Assembly: GCA_037441525.1 (NCBI GenBank)
Contig: JBBISA010000013.1
Coordinates: 3,550 to 67,549 of the forward strand
DNA: 64,000 bases
Source of the DNA: SKVR01 sp037441525
GTDB taxonomy: Bacteria; Bacteroidota; Bacteroidia; Bacteroidales; UBA7960
Direction of reading: 5' to 3'
Position 1 is the stretch's first letter. Each line of letters opens with the position of its first letter. Positions 34,928 through 43,093 of the stretch are shown here, piece by piece. A program made the position numbers and the translations under genes. Under the pieces are notes generated by a model. The model did not search any database. It was not told where the DNA came from and saw nothing but the letters and a program-made list of their open reading frames with translations.

Positions 34928-36160
34928 TTAAGGATTTACAACACTGCCAATAAACATAAGGGTATTGGTTGTGCGTTCGCGAATGGCAAATACAATGGGT
35001 TTATCAATTACGAAAGTAGGGTTGGAAGGGCCTATGCTTGTGGTTTCGAAACCAATGGTAGTTACAGCGGCGGCTTCTGTGCCCTCCTCATTTACATCAA
35101 CAAAAGTGTTTTGTTTTACAAAACCAATAAAAATATCCTGGTCGGTAATGGGTTTGAAATTGGCAACATACGGAGTAAAGGCATCCGTCATGCCCATTTC
35201 CCTGAAGGGGCGATTGAGAATTTTTTCGAATGAAAATTTGAACTTTGGCATAACAACAGTAATCTGGCCCCAGGTATTCTGGCTGTCGAGTGCGGAGGTT
35301 ATTTCTCTCCAATCCGTTGAATTAAAATCACTGTAGAAATCCTTCAGGGTGCCATCAGGCACTACTACAACCATCGAAAAGTTTTTCCTTCCGTAAGGTA
35401 GCTCAATGGCTGAATAGTTGAGCGAACGGTGGATTATTGCACCCACCTTTCCGGTCATTGTTTCTGGTGTTACAATTGATCCGTTCTCGAGCCTGAAGGG
35501 GAGTTTCTGGGTTTTGGATTTATCGAACTGATAAGACCAGTCGCCCTTAAAATAAAGAGCATTCATAAGAAACATTACCATATCGGGCGAAATCTGATCA
35601 ATTACCTTAGGTATTTTGCCATTGGTATTGTCTGATGCCCATTTGTTGATGGCGGTAACAGCTGAGAGGAGATTAAAATCGAGCCCTTCAACCTGAACAT
35701 TAAAATTATTGGTAAGAGTATTAATAAACGGCTGCTTTATGGCGAATCCGTTCCTGAAGAACAAGGCATTTGCAATGGCAAGCTTTACCTTTTTATCCGC
35801 ATTCAGTAGTTGCTCAACAAGACTTTTGTATGTTTGATTGATTTCCTGAGTGGTCATATTTTCGGGGTAACCCAAAACCTTTTTTAATTCGGTGAGGGTA
35901 TTACCATCTGCACCATTCAAAGCCATGGTAAGAGCTACATTTGCACTGAGAGGAGACAACATAAAATTGCCTGACTCATCGGAAGCCGATCTGACAAACA
36001 GGTCTATCCCAAAGTCATTGCCTGATAAAATCAGCCCTGCCGCTTTGGTTGAAAGTTCAATTTTCATGGGTTCGGGCTCGGGAAGGTCAGATGTTTTCTC
36101 GCAGGAGTTGAATAATAAAAGAATGGAACCAACCAGAATTGAAACTTTGATAATTTTCAT
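34928..36160 (-). CDS. Serpin lipoprotein (serine protease inhibitor)
   Basis: 410 residues from the ATG at 36160, chosen because it opens a lipoprotein signal (ILLLFNSC, lipobox Cys about 20); an 11-codon longer frame exists. The mature part is a full serpin: NFMLSPLSANVALTMALNGADG, NALYFKGDWSYQFD, the breach region, and the hinge EEGTEAAAVTT before the reactive loop, then the closing block FVIDKPIVFAIRERTTNTLMFIGSVVNP. Small residues in the hinge (Thr-Glu-Ala-Ala-Ala) indicate an inhibitory serpin. Counting from the hinge, the scissile bond should lie near ETTSI, suggesting P1 is Thr or a neighbour, so target prediction is uncertain. It would sit on the outer membrane and protect against host or community proteases. 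Nearby genes do not indicate the target. Confidence 0.93.
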   Translation of the reverse strand: MKIIKVSILVGSILLLFNSCEKTSDLPEPEPMKIELSTKAAGLILSGNDFGIDLFVRSASDESGNFMLSPLSANVALTMALNGADGNTLTELKKVLGYPENMTTQEINQTYKSLVEQLLNADKKVKLAIANALFFRNGFAIKQPFINTLTNNFNVQVEGLDFNLLSAVTAINKWASDNTNGKIPKVIDQISPDMVMFLMNALYFKGDWSYQFDKSKTQKLPFRLENGSIVTPETMTGKVGAIIHRSLNYSAIELPYGRKNFSMVVVVPDGTLKDFYSDFNSTDWREITSALDSQNTWGQITVVMPKFKFSFEKILNRPFREMGMTDAFTPYVANFKPITDQDIFIGFVKQNTFVDVNEEGTEAAAVTTIGFETTSIGPSNPTFVIDKPIVFAIRERTTNTLMFIGSVVNP

Positions 36161-36237
36161 AGGACAAAATTTTGGGTTAAACATTATTTTCATGTTTCCC
36201 TATACGCACGACTCTCTTTGGTTGCTGCAAGAACCTG

Positions 36238-36657
36238 TTATTTTTTATCATCTCCCAGGAAAATAGTTTTAATTATATCGGGTATGCGCGCCGGTCTGAA
36301 GGTTTTTGCATCGATCATGCACCACGTTGTTTTGGCTTCAACCATTAAGAGATTGTCCTTTTTTCTGAAAAACTGCACCTGCCTGTTGGATGTAACTGTT
36401 CCTGCATCAAGAACTTTGGTTACCACAACCAGCTCGTCGTTTAGCTGCGCCGGCCGCTTGTAATCAATCTCGTGTCTTACCACCACCCAAACATAATTAT
36501 CCCTTATTTGGTCGGGCGCCACATTGAACCAATGCTTTACAGCAACATCCTGAATCCACTGCACATACACCACATTGTTAACATGGTTAAGCTGGTCAAT
36601 ATCGTTCTTCGACACTGTCAATTCCCAGGAGAAAATTTGTTTGTCATCCATAGCCAT
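36238..36657 (-). CDS. Acyl-CoA thioesterase, hotdog fold
   Basis: 139 residues from the ATG at 36657 (MAMDDKQIFS); a TTG six codons upstream and an ATG two codons downstream are possible. The 4-hydroxybenzoyl-CoA-thioesterase/YbgC pattern is visible: DIDQLNHVNNVVYVQWIQDVAVKHW (catalytic Asp/His-Asn region, about 19-43), the strands VWVVVRHEIDYKRPAQLNDELVVVTKV and TTWCMID. It hydrolyses acyl-CoA thioesters in the cytoplasm; chain length is not predictable. It begins 14 nt after the stop of the frameshifted membrane-protein gene. Confidence 0.88.
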   Translation of the reverse strand: MAMDDKQIFSWELTVSKNDIDQLNHVNNVVYVQWIQDVAVKHWFNVAPDQIRDNYVWVVVRHEIDYKRPAQLNDELVVVTKVLDAGTVTSNRQVQFFRKKDNLLMVEAKTTWCMIDAKTFRPARIPDIIKTIFLGDDKK

Positions 36658-36671
36658 ATAAATTATAAATA

Positions 36672-38212
36672 TCAAAAAAAGAGGGCATACAAAACGCCAA
36701 GAAAACCTGCAATGGCAAGAAAAATAACAATTTTTACTGGCATAACACCATTATTTTCTGCGGTTTTTCCAAAAATCCCAAAAACCAGAGGGTGGAATAA
36801 AAAGGGCATGGCAAATACAAAAGCGATATGTCCGGCAGCCTGTTGGCCAAACATACCTCCCTGAATGGCGGCAAATAATCCGAAATGCGAAATGGCTGAT
36901 GAGTTGGCCATGACAGAGTCATTCAAACTCATCCCGCCCAGATTAAGGATGAGCAGACCGCCAAAAACTGCAGTGAGTTGCCATCCTAATGAAAAAATCA
37001 TTAGCCCCCTAATTTCTTTTGCATCCTTGCTATTGGCATTTCGCAAGGTTTTCAGTGCCCACCAGGTAAGTCCAAGGCCTGCTGCCACAACCACCAGGGT
37101 GTAAGGGATGAGCAATTCTCCAGTAGTAGCACTGGCAGCCAGAATGGAAAATACGAATATGTGACCCAGAAAGGGGATATTGACCATGATGGGGGCCCGT
37201 AATTGTGCTTCGGGGCCGAGGTCGCCGGCAGTGCAGGCTCCTGTAAGCCCTGAGTGCGACAATGACCCGGCCATCCCCGGAGCAAGATTTCTGATGTTAT
37301 TGGCTTTCCCTAGCAGTATAAGCAGGGCCAGTCCACCAAACATCCACATTAACTGCCCGAAAAATCCGAAAGAAAGAACTGCTGTCATACCGGCCAATGA
37401 AAATGCTTCGGCGATCCGTGAACCGCCCACAATAAAATTGGCGGCCAGAACTACAGGAATTCCGGCAAACAGGAGTGCCCGGACAGTTGGTCCATACTTC
37501 CATTTAGAAAATGTTATCCCCAGGGTTACCGATAGTATCATAGCAAAAAATATTTCGGGCAATGCAATGGTGGGCCTTATCCAACTTGCAATGTACCATG
37601 AAAGGATAAGAATTCCCAGTATAAAAGCAGTTTCAACAACTCCTTTTCTAATATAAACAGGCTTATTGGTAATCCGGGCCCTATAGTCGATAAGAATGAT
37701 TGAACCCACCAGTCCGAGATACCCAAGCAACGGATAAAACGTATCAAGAGATTCGCCAGAGGTATGACCAATTATTACCCTTTTCATGGATTCAATGCCA
37801 ATTAGCACAAAGAAGGAGCGGATAAGGAACATGAACTGGGTGAATTTTGTTCCGAGGAACATCTCTTCGTCAGAGAGGGTACCACAATATCAATGGAGTC
37901 AATTTTTTGTCTTGAGATAATTTTCCTAATTTCCTGCCCTCCCACAAAGAAAGAGGCAATGAGTGCGGTAATGGTAACCCTGCTGGTAAAACCGACTACC
38001 GGGAATTCCTTAAGTCCTGGTGTTGCCAGACCTGTTTTAACGAGCACGAAACCCATCAGCAGGCCAAAAACAACAATGATAAGTATTGGCGAATAACGTG
38101 TGCCAGCTACAAAGGTGCGCGAGACCAGCACCATCGATACCACCAGAAGGAATGTAAGCCAGAACTGATTAAGTATATACATACTGGCAAGTTGATCGGT
38201 AAAGTTTTCCAT
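36672..38212 (-). pseudogene. Polytopic membrane protein split by a -1 frameshift (transporter-like)
   Basis: Two overlapping minus-strand frames make one protein of about 512 residues. The N-terminal part (from the ATG at 38212, 136 codons to a stop at 37802) has four hydrophobic segments with LTFLLVVSMVLVSR and ALIASFFVGGQEI. The C-terminal part continues in another frame (first ATG 37862, end 36672) with about nine segments and a conserved-looking loop HSGLTGACTAGDLGPEAQ. The switch must lie between 37889 and 37802 and is most likely near 37870-37885, giving a join of SIDIVVPSL to SDEEMFLGTK. One missing base restores the frame. The topology of the first part recalls GltS-type sodium/glutamate symporters, but I do not recognise the family with certainty. 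It may be a real mutation, a sequencing error or, less likely, recoding. Confidence 0.75.
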
Positions 38213-38289
38213 GGTTATTATTTTATGATGTTATCATTAGCGGTGTACCGGAATAGTTTTTCCAATGCAAAGGTTTAACTATTAGGATG

Positions 38290-38297
38290 CAAAATTA
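38290..38297 (-). promoter_or_regulatory. Candidate -7 box for the frameshifted membrane-protein gene
   Basis: The minus strand reads TAATTTTG, matching TAnnTTTG, about 78 nt before the ATG at 38212. The -33 region is weak. Confidence 0.4.
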
Positions 38298-38490
38298 AAA
38301 TTTTGGGGCAATTTCTAAACTCATCCCCTCTGTTGCGAAAGGGTGTCCGCAATTGAACAAAGTTGTGCGTGATCGAACAAATCAATGGCGTCAGATTTTC
38401 CAGGGTACATCTTAAAATTCTGTTTTATAATTTTTTACAGCAAATGGAATGAAATTGGTTAACCAGGGGTCTCAATAAATTGTTACCTGT

Positions 38491-39195
38491 ATGATTCAAC
38501 TGCAAAACATTCACAAGTCTTATATAATGGGAAAAAACTCCCTTCATGTATTGAAAGGGATAGACCTTACCATTGAAAAGGGAGAGTTGGTTTCCATTAT
38601 GGGAAGTTCAGGTTCGGGCAAATCTACCCTGCTGAATATTCTGGGTATCCTTGATAACTATGACAAAGGCAGCTACCACCTCGATGGCAGGCAAATAGCC
38701 CGGCTAACTGAAACAAAGGCAGCCCACCTTCGCAACGAGTATATTGGTTTTGTTTTCCAATCGTTTAATTTGATCTCGTTTAAGAATGCAATGGAAAATG
38801 TGGCCCTTCCCCTTTATTACAAAAGGGTAAGCCGCCGTAAACGCAATAAAATAGCCATGGAATATCTTGAAAAAGTGGGTTTACTGGATTGGGCCGAACA
38901 CATGCCCAACGAACTGTCAGGAGGACAAAAACAGCGGGTAGCAATAGCCCGGGCATTAATTGCCAATCCAAAAATCATCCTTGCCGATGAGCCCACCGGT
39001 GCACTCGATTCAACAACATCATTCGAAGTTATGGAAATTCTCAGGGGTATAAATGCCGATGGAATAACTGTAATAATTGTAACCCATGAAACCGATATTT
39101 CGAGGATGACCAAACGGGTAATAAAGCTAAAGGATGGAATGATAGAAAATGACTTTGTCCCCGAACCCCTTGAAATGATTGCCCAAATAGCCTGA
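38491..39195 (+). CDS. ABC transporter ATP-binding protein (MacB/LolD type)
   Basis: 234 residues. All ATPase motifs are present: Walker A GSSGSGKST (38-46), Q loop in FVFQSFNLIS, signature LSGGQKQRVAIARAL (about 142-156), Walker B IILADEPTGALDS (about 161-173) and switch His in VTHETD. The IVTHE and QSFNLI patterns are typical of the MacB/LolD (3.A.1.122) group, which extracts substrates from the outer leaflet of the inner membrane without a translocation channel. It is the first gene of a four-gene operon with two permeases (41-nt and 70-nt gaps) and an adaptor. Confidence 0.95.
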   Translation: MIQLQNIHKSYIMGKNSLHVLKGIDLTIEKGELVSIMGSSGSGKSTLLNILGILDNYDKGSYHLDGRQIARLTETKAAHLRNEYIGFVFQSFNLISFKNAMENVALPLYYKRVSRRKRNKIAMEYLEKVGLLDWAEHMPNELSGGQKQRVAIARALIANPKIILADEPTGALDSTTSFEVMEILRGINADGITVIIVTHETDISRMTKRVIKLKDGMIENDFVPEPLEMIAQIA

Positions 39196-39236
39196 GATAA
39201 TGCATTGCAACAACACAACGAAAAAACAATTCTACA

Positions 39237-40478
39237 ATGTTTGATCTGGATAAATGGCAGGAAATACTGTCGACCATAAAGAAAAACAAGTTGAGAACCT
39301 TCCTGACAGGGTTTAGTGTGGCATGGGGTATTTTCATGCTCATAATCTTGCTGGGATCGGGCAAAGGGCTCGAAAACGGGTTCGATAACGAATTCAGAGG
39401 TGCTGCCAAAAACTCGCTTTGGATCTGGACCGGCCGCACCAGCATTTCACACAATGGATTGAACCCTGGCCGAACCATCCGTTTTACCAACGATGATTAT
39501 GAAAACATTAAAAATAACGTTGAGTATACCGAATATATCTCGGGCCGGTTCAATATTTGGTGGGGAAACCAGGTGAGCTATAAAAAGGAGACCCACTCCT
39601 TTGGTATCCGTAATGTGCACCCCGATTACAGGCATGTTGAAGCCTTAGAAATTGTTGAAGGACGCTACATTAACAAGCTCGACATTGACCATCAGAGAAA
39701 GGTTACGGTAATCAGCACCCTTGTGCGCGATATGCTTTTCAGAGATGAAGCAAAAGATGCACTGGGTAAATACATACAAATAAATGGCATCCCGTTTAAA
39801 GTAGTTGGTTTCTTTACCGATGAAGGAAACGACAATAATGACAACAACATGCGAATAATCTATGTGCCAATCTCAACAGCCCAGACGGTTTTCAGCGGTG
39901 GAAACAGGTTGCATGAGATATCGATGACCATAAATGCCAATACTATGGAGGAAGCGAAAGAAGCAGAAAAGGAAATAAGGGGAAGACTTGCCTCTACCCA
40001 TAACTTTAACCAGGACGACCGCCGGGCCATGGGCAGCTGGAACAGTTTTGAAAACTATATGCAAATGCAGAGCATTTTCAAGGGAATTCGACTTTTTGTG
40101 TGGATTATTGGTATAGGTACCATCATCGCCGGAATAGTGGGAGTTAGCAATATTATGGTTATCATCGTGAAGGAGCGCACACGCGAAATAGGCGTAAGAA
40201 AGGCACTTGGGGCAACACCCTTATCGGTGGTTTCGCTGATTCTTTTCGAATCAGTTTTGATTACCACTTTTGCGGGCTACATTGGTCTGGTGTTGGGCGT
40301 TGGTGTGCTGGAAATGCTCTCAGGCATTGATGCACCTTTTTTCTCAAACCCCAGCGCCGACTTTCGAATTTCGGTTACGGCTACATTATTACTTATTGTT
40401 GCGGGTGCTTTTGCAGGGTTTGTGCCGGCGCAACGGGCAGCCCGTATTAAACCCATCGAGGCGCTTCGTGATGAATAA
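39237..40478 (+). CDS. MacB/FtsX-like ABC permease, first paralog
   Basis: 413 residues. It has the MacB layout: N-terminal cytoplasmic helix (MFDLDKWQEILSTIKKNKLRTFLTG), one transmembrane segment at about 25-42, a large periplasmic MacB_PCD domain (about 45-275) and three C-terminal segments near 283-305, 330-355 and 375-395, ending in the coupling motif PAQRAARIKPIEALRDE. The FtsX-type sequence REIGVRKALGATPLSVVSLIL is intact. With its neighbour it would form a heterodimeric permease for the ATPase upstream. Confidence 0.94.
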   Translation: MFDLDKWQEILSTIKKNKLRTFLTGFSVAWGIFMLIILLGSGKGLENGFDNEFRGAAKNSLWIWTGRTSISHNGLNPGRTIRFTNDDYENIKNNVEYTEYISGRFNIWWGNQVSYKKETHSFGIRNVHPDYRHVEALEIVEGRYINKLDIDHQRKVTVISTLVRDMLFRDEAKDALGKYIQINGIPFKVVGFFTDEGNDNNDNNMRIIYVPISTAQTVFSGGNRLHEISMTINANTMEEAKEAEKEIRGRLASTHNFNQDDRRAMGSWNSFENYMQMQSIFKGIRLFVWIIGIGTIIAGIVGVSNIMVIIVKERTREIGVRKALGATPLSVVSLILFESVLITTFAGYIGLVLGVGVLEMLSGIDAPFFSNPSADFRISVTATLLLIVAGAFAGFVPAQRAARIKPIEALRDE

Positions 40479-40548
40479 CTTTTTTCTTGCAGGTTTTTAA
40501 AACTGTCTGCAATATTCAAATTATTAACCGATTAAAAACATCTAATAT

Positions 40549-41817
40549 ATGTTTGATCTCGATAAATGGCAGGAAATATTTGCTGCTCTGAAAAAAAACA
40601 AGATGCGCACTTTCCTCACTGCCTTTGGAGTGTTCTGGGGAATTTTCATGCTGGTGATCATGCTGGGATCGGGTCGTGGCCTTCAGAATGCAGTCTTTGA
40701 CGGGATGAAAGACTTTGCCACCAACAGCGTATTTCTATGGACCCAGCCTACCACCGAACCGTATGCCGGATTTCCGAGGGGGAGAAGATTTAATTACCGC
40801 AATGCTGATATTGAAGCGCTCCTGACCAATATTCCCGAAATAGATGTACTTGCGCCACGCCTTCAGGCACGCGGAGGAACAAATGCAACCGACAATGTGG
40901 TACGAGGACTTAAAACCGGTTCATTTACCGTAAATGGCGACTACCCCGAATGGAACCGGATAGACCCGGTAAAAATGCTTAGTGGCAGATTCCTTAACCA
41001 TCTCGATCTGTTGCACAAACGCAAAGTAGCTGTTATCGGCGACGCCGTTCAGAACATCCTTTTCGAAAAAGATGAAGACCCCATCGGAAAATACATCAGA
41101 ATTAATGGTGTCTATTTCCAGGTTGTGGGAACTTTCAGCCCTCTTAACAGCAATGTTGGTTTTGGAGGAGACAAAGCCCAGAGCATTTTCATCCCTTTTA
41201 CAACATTACAACAAACCTATAATTATGGAGATGTAGTGGGTTGGTTTGCCCTTACAGCAAAGCCTGGCATTGATGCAGGTGTTATTGACGCCAAAGCCAG
41301 AGACCTGCTGAAAAGAAGACACCGGGTTGCACCCAACGACGAGCGCGCCATTGGCGGCGTAAACCTGGAAAAGGAATTTAAGAAGATATCCAATTTGTTC
41401 CTTTCAATCGATATTCTGGTTTGGATTGTGGGTATAGGCACCCTGCTTGCTGGAGTAATCGGCATCAGCAACATTATGCTTATTGTGGTAAAAGAACGGA
41501 CCAAAGAAATAGGTATTCAACGAGCACTTGGAGCAACGCCCCGAAAAATTATAAGCCAGATCATTACCGAATCGGTTTTCCTGACAACCATAGCAGGTTA
41601 TTTCGGCCTCACCCTAGCAGTATTCATTCTTGAACTTACCAGCAAGGCACTTGCAGCCAATGAAGAAGCAAGCCAGGGATTTAAGAATCCGGGAGTCGAT
41701 TTTAATATTGCGATGACTGCCCTTATTATACTCATTGTGGCAGGAGCTTTTGCCGGATTTATGCCCGCTAAGAGAGCCGTAAGTATTAAACCCATTGACG
41801 CTCTCAGGGATGAATGA
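40549..41817 (+). CDS. MacB/FtsX-like ABC permease, second paralog
   Basis: 422 residues, clearly a paralog of the preceding gene: it begins MFDLDKWQEIFAALKKNKMRTFLTAFGVFWGIFML and ends PAKRAVSIKPIDALRDE. One N-terminal membrane segment, a periplasmic domain (about 45-275) and three C-terminal segments give the MacB fold, with TKEIGIQRALGATPRKIISQI before the second segment. Divergence is concentrated in the periplasmic domain, consistent with each half contacting a different part of the substrate or adaptor. It follows the first permease by 70 nt. Confidence 0.94.
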   Translation: MFDLDKWQEIFAALKKNKMRTFLTAFGVFWGIFMLVIMLGSGRGLQNAVFDGMKDFATNSVFLWTQPTTEPYAGFPRGRRFNYRNADIEALLTNIPEIDVLAPRLQARGGTNATDNVVRGLKTGSFTVNGDYPEWNRIDPVKMLSGRFLNHLDLLHKRKVAVIGDAVQNILFEKDEDPIGKYIRINGVYFQVVGTFSPLNSNVGFGGDKAQSIFIPFTTLQQTYNYGDVVGWFALTAKPGIDAGVIDAKARDLLKRRHRVAPNDERAIGGVNLEKEFKKISNLFLSIDILVWIVGIGTLLAGVIGISNIMLIVVKERTKEIGIQRALGATPRKIISQIITESVFLTTIAGYFGLTLAVFILELTSKALAANEEASQGFKNPGVDFNIAMTALIILIVAGAFAGFMPAKRAVSIKPIDALRDE

Positions 41818-41895
41818 CCCGGAATATTATAAAGAAAAACATTGATCGACAAGTAAATAAAAATCAGAGAAATTATTAAAAACCCCTCAATAGCC

Positions 41896-42975
41896 ATGAA
41901 AAAGATCATCAGAGTAATTGTAATTGTATTGATCCTGGGCCTTTTCCTGGGAACCATTGGATATCTCTACAACAAATCGAGACCCAAACCAGAGGTGCAC
42001 CAAACCACCCAGCCCTTTTATACCGACATTGTCCGGAAAACGGTAGCCACCGGGTCGGTTGTGCCCCGCAATGAGATAGAGATAAAACCCACTGTTTCGG
42101 GTATTATTGACCAGATTTATGTAACCGAGGGCGACCAGGTTGTGGCCGGGCAAATGCTGGCGCGGGTTCGTATTGTTCCTAATATGGTAAATCTGAATGC
42201 AGCCGAAAGCCGCCTTAACCGCGCCAAAATTGCCATGGAAGAAGCCCGGATAAACTATAACCGTCAAAGTCAGTTATTCGAGCGTCAGGTAATTGCCGAA
42301 TCAGAATTCATTCCTTTCCGCATTGCCCTGAAAAACGCCGAAGAGGAACTCGAATCAGCCGAAAACAATCTTCAGCTTATTCGCGATGGTGTGAGCCGCA
42401 ATACAGGACAGGCCACCAATACCATTATCCGTTCAACTATCAGTGGCATGGTGCTTACAGTTCCGGTCGAAATCGGCTACTCGGTTATTGAGGCCAACAA
42501 CTTTAATGCTGGCACCACCATAGTTACCATTGCTGATATGGGCGAAATGATTTTTAAAGGCAAGGTGGACGAATCGGAAGTAGGCAAAATCCGTCAGGGA
42601 ATGGAGTTGATCCTTAACATCGGGGCCATTGATGAAACAAGTTTCGTAGCATTTCTGGAGCATATTTCGCCCAAGGGAGTTGAAGAAAGCGGAGCCATTC
42701 AATTCGAAATTCGCGCCGCAGTATCACTTGATAAAAGCCATTTTATAAGAGCAGGATACAGTGCCACTGCCGACATTGTTCTTGAGCGGCGGGATAGTGT
42801 GCTGGCGCTGGAAGAAAGTGTATTGATATTCGATAATGGCGATATTTATGTTGAAGTTGAAACGGCACCTCAGATTTTCGAAAAACGGGTAATAAAGACA
42901 GGCATTTCGGATGGTATAAACATTGAAATACGGGAAGGTGTAACACCCGAAGATAAGATTAAGAAGAGAGCTTAA
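41896..42975 (+). CDS. Periplasmic adaptor (membrane fusion protein, HlyD/MacA family)
   Basis: 359 residues. A signal anchor (about 5-24) is followed by the first half of a lipoyl domain (VSGIIDQIYVTEGDQVVAGQMLARV, about 72-96), a coiled-coil hairpin (about 105-158, rich in Asn/Glu/Arg), the second lipoyl half (STISGMVLTVPVEIGYSV), and beta-barrel and membrane-proximal domains (VDESEVGKIRQGMELIL onward). It should link the MacB-like permeases to an outer-membrane TolC channel. No TolC-family gene lies in this operon. The cargo could be a peptide, lipopeptide, antibiotic or lipoprotein-like molecule. Confidence 0.94.
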   Translation: MKKIIRVIVIVLILGLFLGTIGYLYNKSRPKPEVHQTTQPFYTDIVRKTVATGSVVPRNEIEIKPTVSGIIDQIYVTEGDQVVAGQMLARVRIVPNMVNLNAAESRLNRAKIAMEEARINYNRQSQLFERQVIAESEFIPFRIALKNAEEELESAENNLQLIRDGVSRNTGQATNTIIRSTISGMVLTVPVEIGYSVIEANNFNAGTTIVTIADMGEMIFKGKVDESEVGKIRQGMELILNIGAIDETSFVAFLEHISPKGVEESGAIQFEIRAAVSLDKSHFIRAGYSATADIVLERRDSVLALEESVLIFDNGDIYVEVETAPQIFEKRVIKTGISDGINIEIREGVTPEDKIKKRA

Positions 42976-43031
42976 TAAACCCGGATAAGTAGCGATTAGC
43001 CGCACTAATTACCCTTTTTTCCTAAAATTGA

Positions 43032-43065
43032 AAATGGCCCGTTGCATGTAAGCAACGGGCCATTT
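43032..43065. terminator. Bidirectional terminator between the ABC operon and EF-G2
   Basis: A perfect 14-bp stem (43032-43045 with 43052-43065) encloses a 6-nt loop, with A-rich and T-rich flanks. It separates the convergent adaptor and EF-G2 genes. Confidence 0.9.
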
Positions 43066-43093
43066 ATTGTTGGATAACAGGATATGACAATCT

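Noticed and set aside
37180..37656. 158-codon plus-strand frame opposite the membrane-protein gene
   Set aside because: It is antisense to a frame rich in membrane helices, and its composition is the mirror of that; no family features.
37802..37889. Programmed -1 ribosomal frameshifting as the explanation of the split membrane protein
   Set aside because: No canonical slippery heptamer or clear downstream pseudoknot is visible in the overlap, and transporters are not typical recoding targets. A mutation or base-calling error is simpler.
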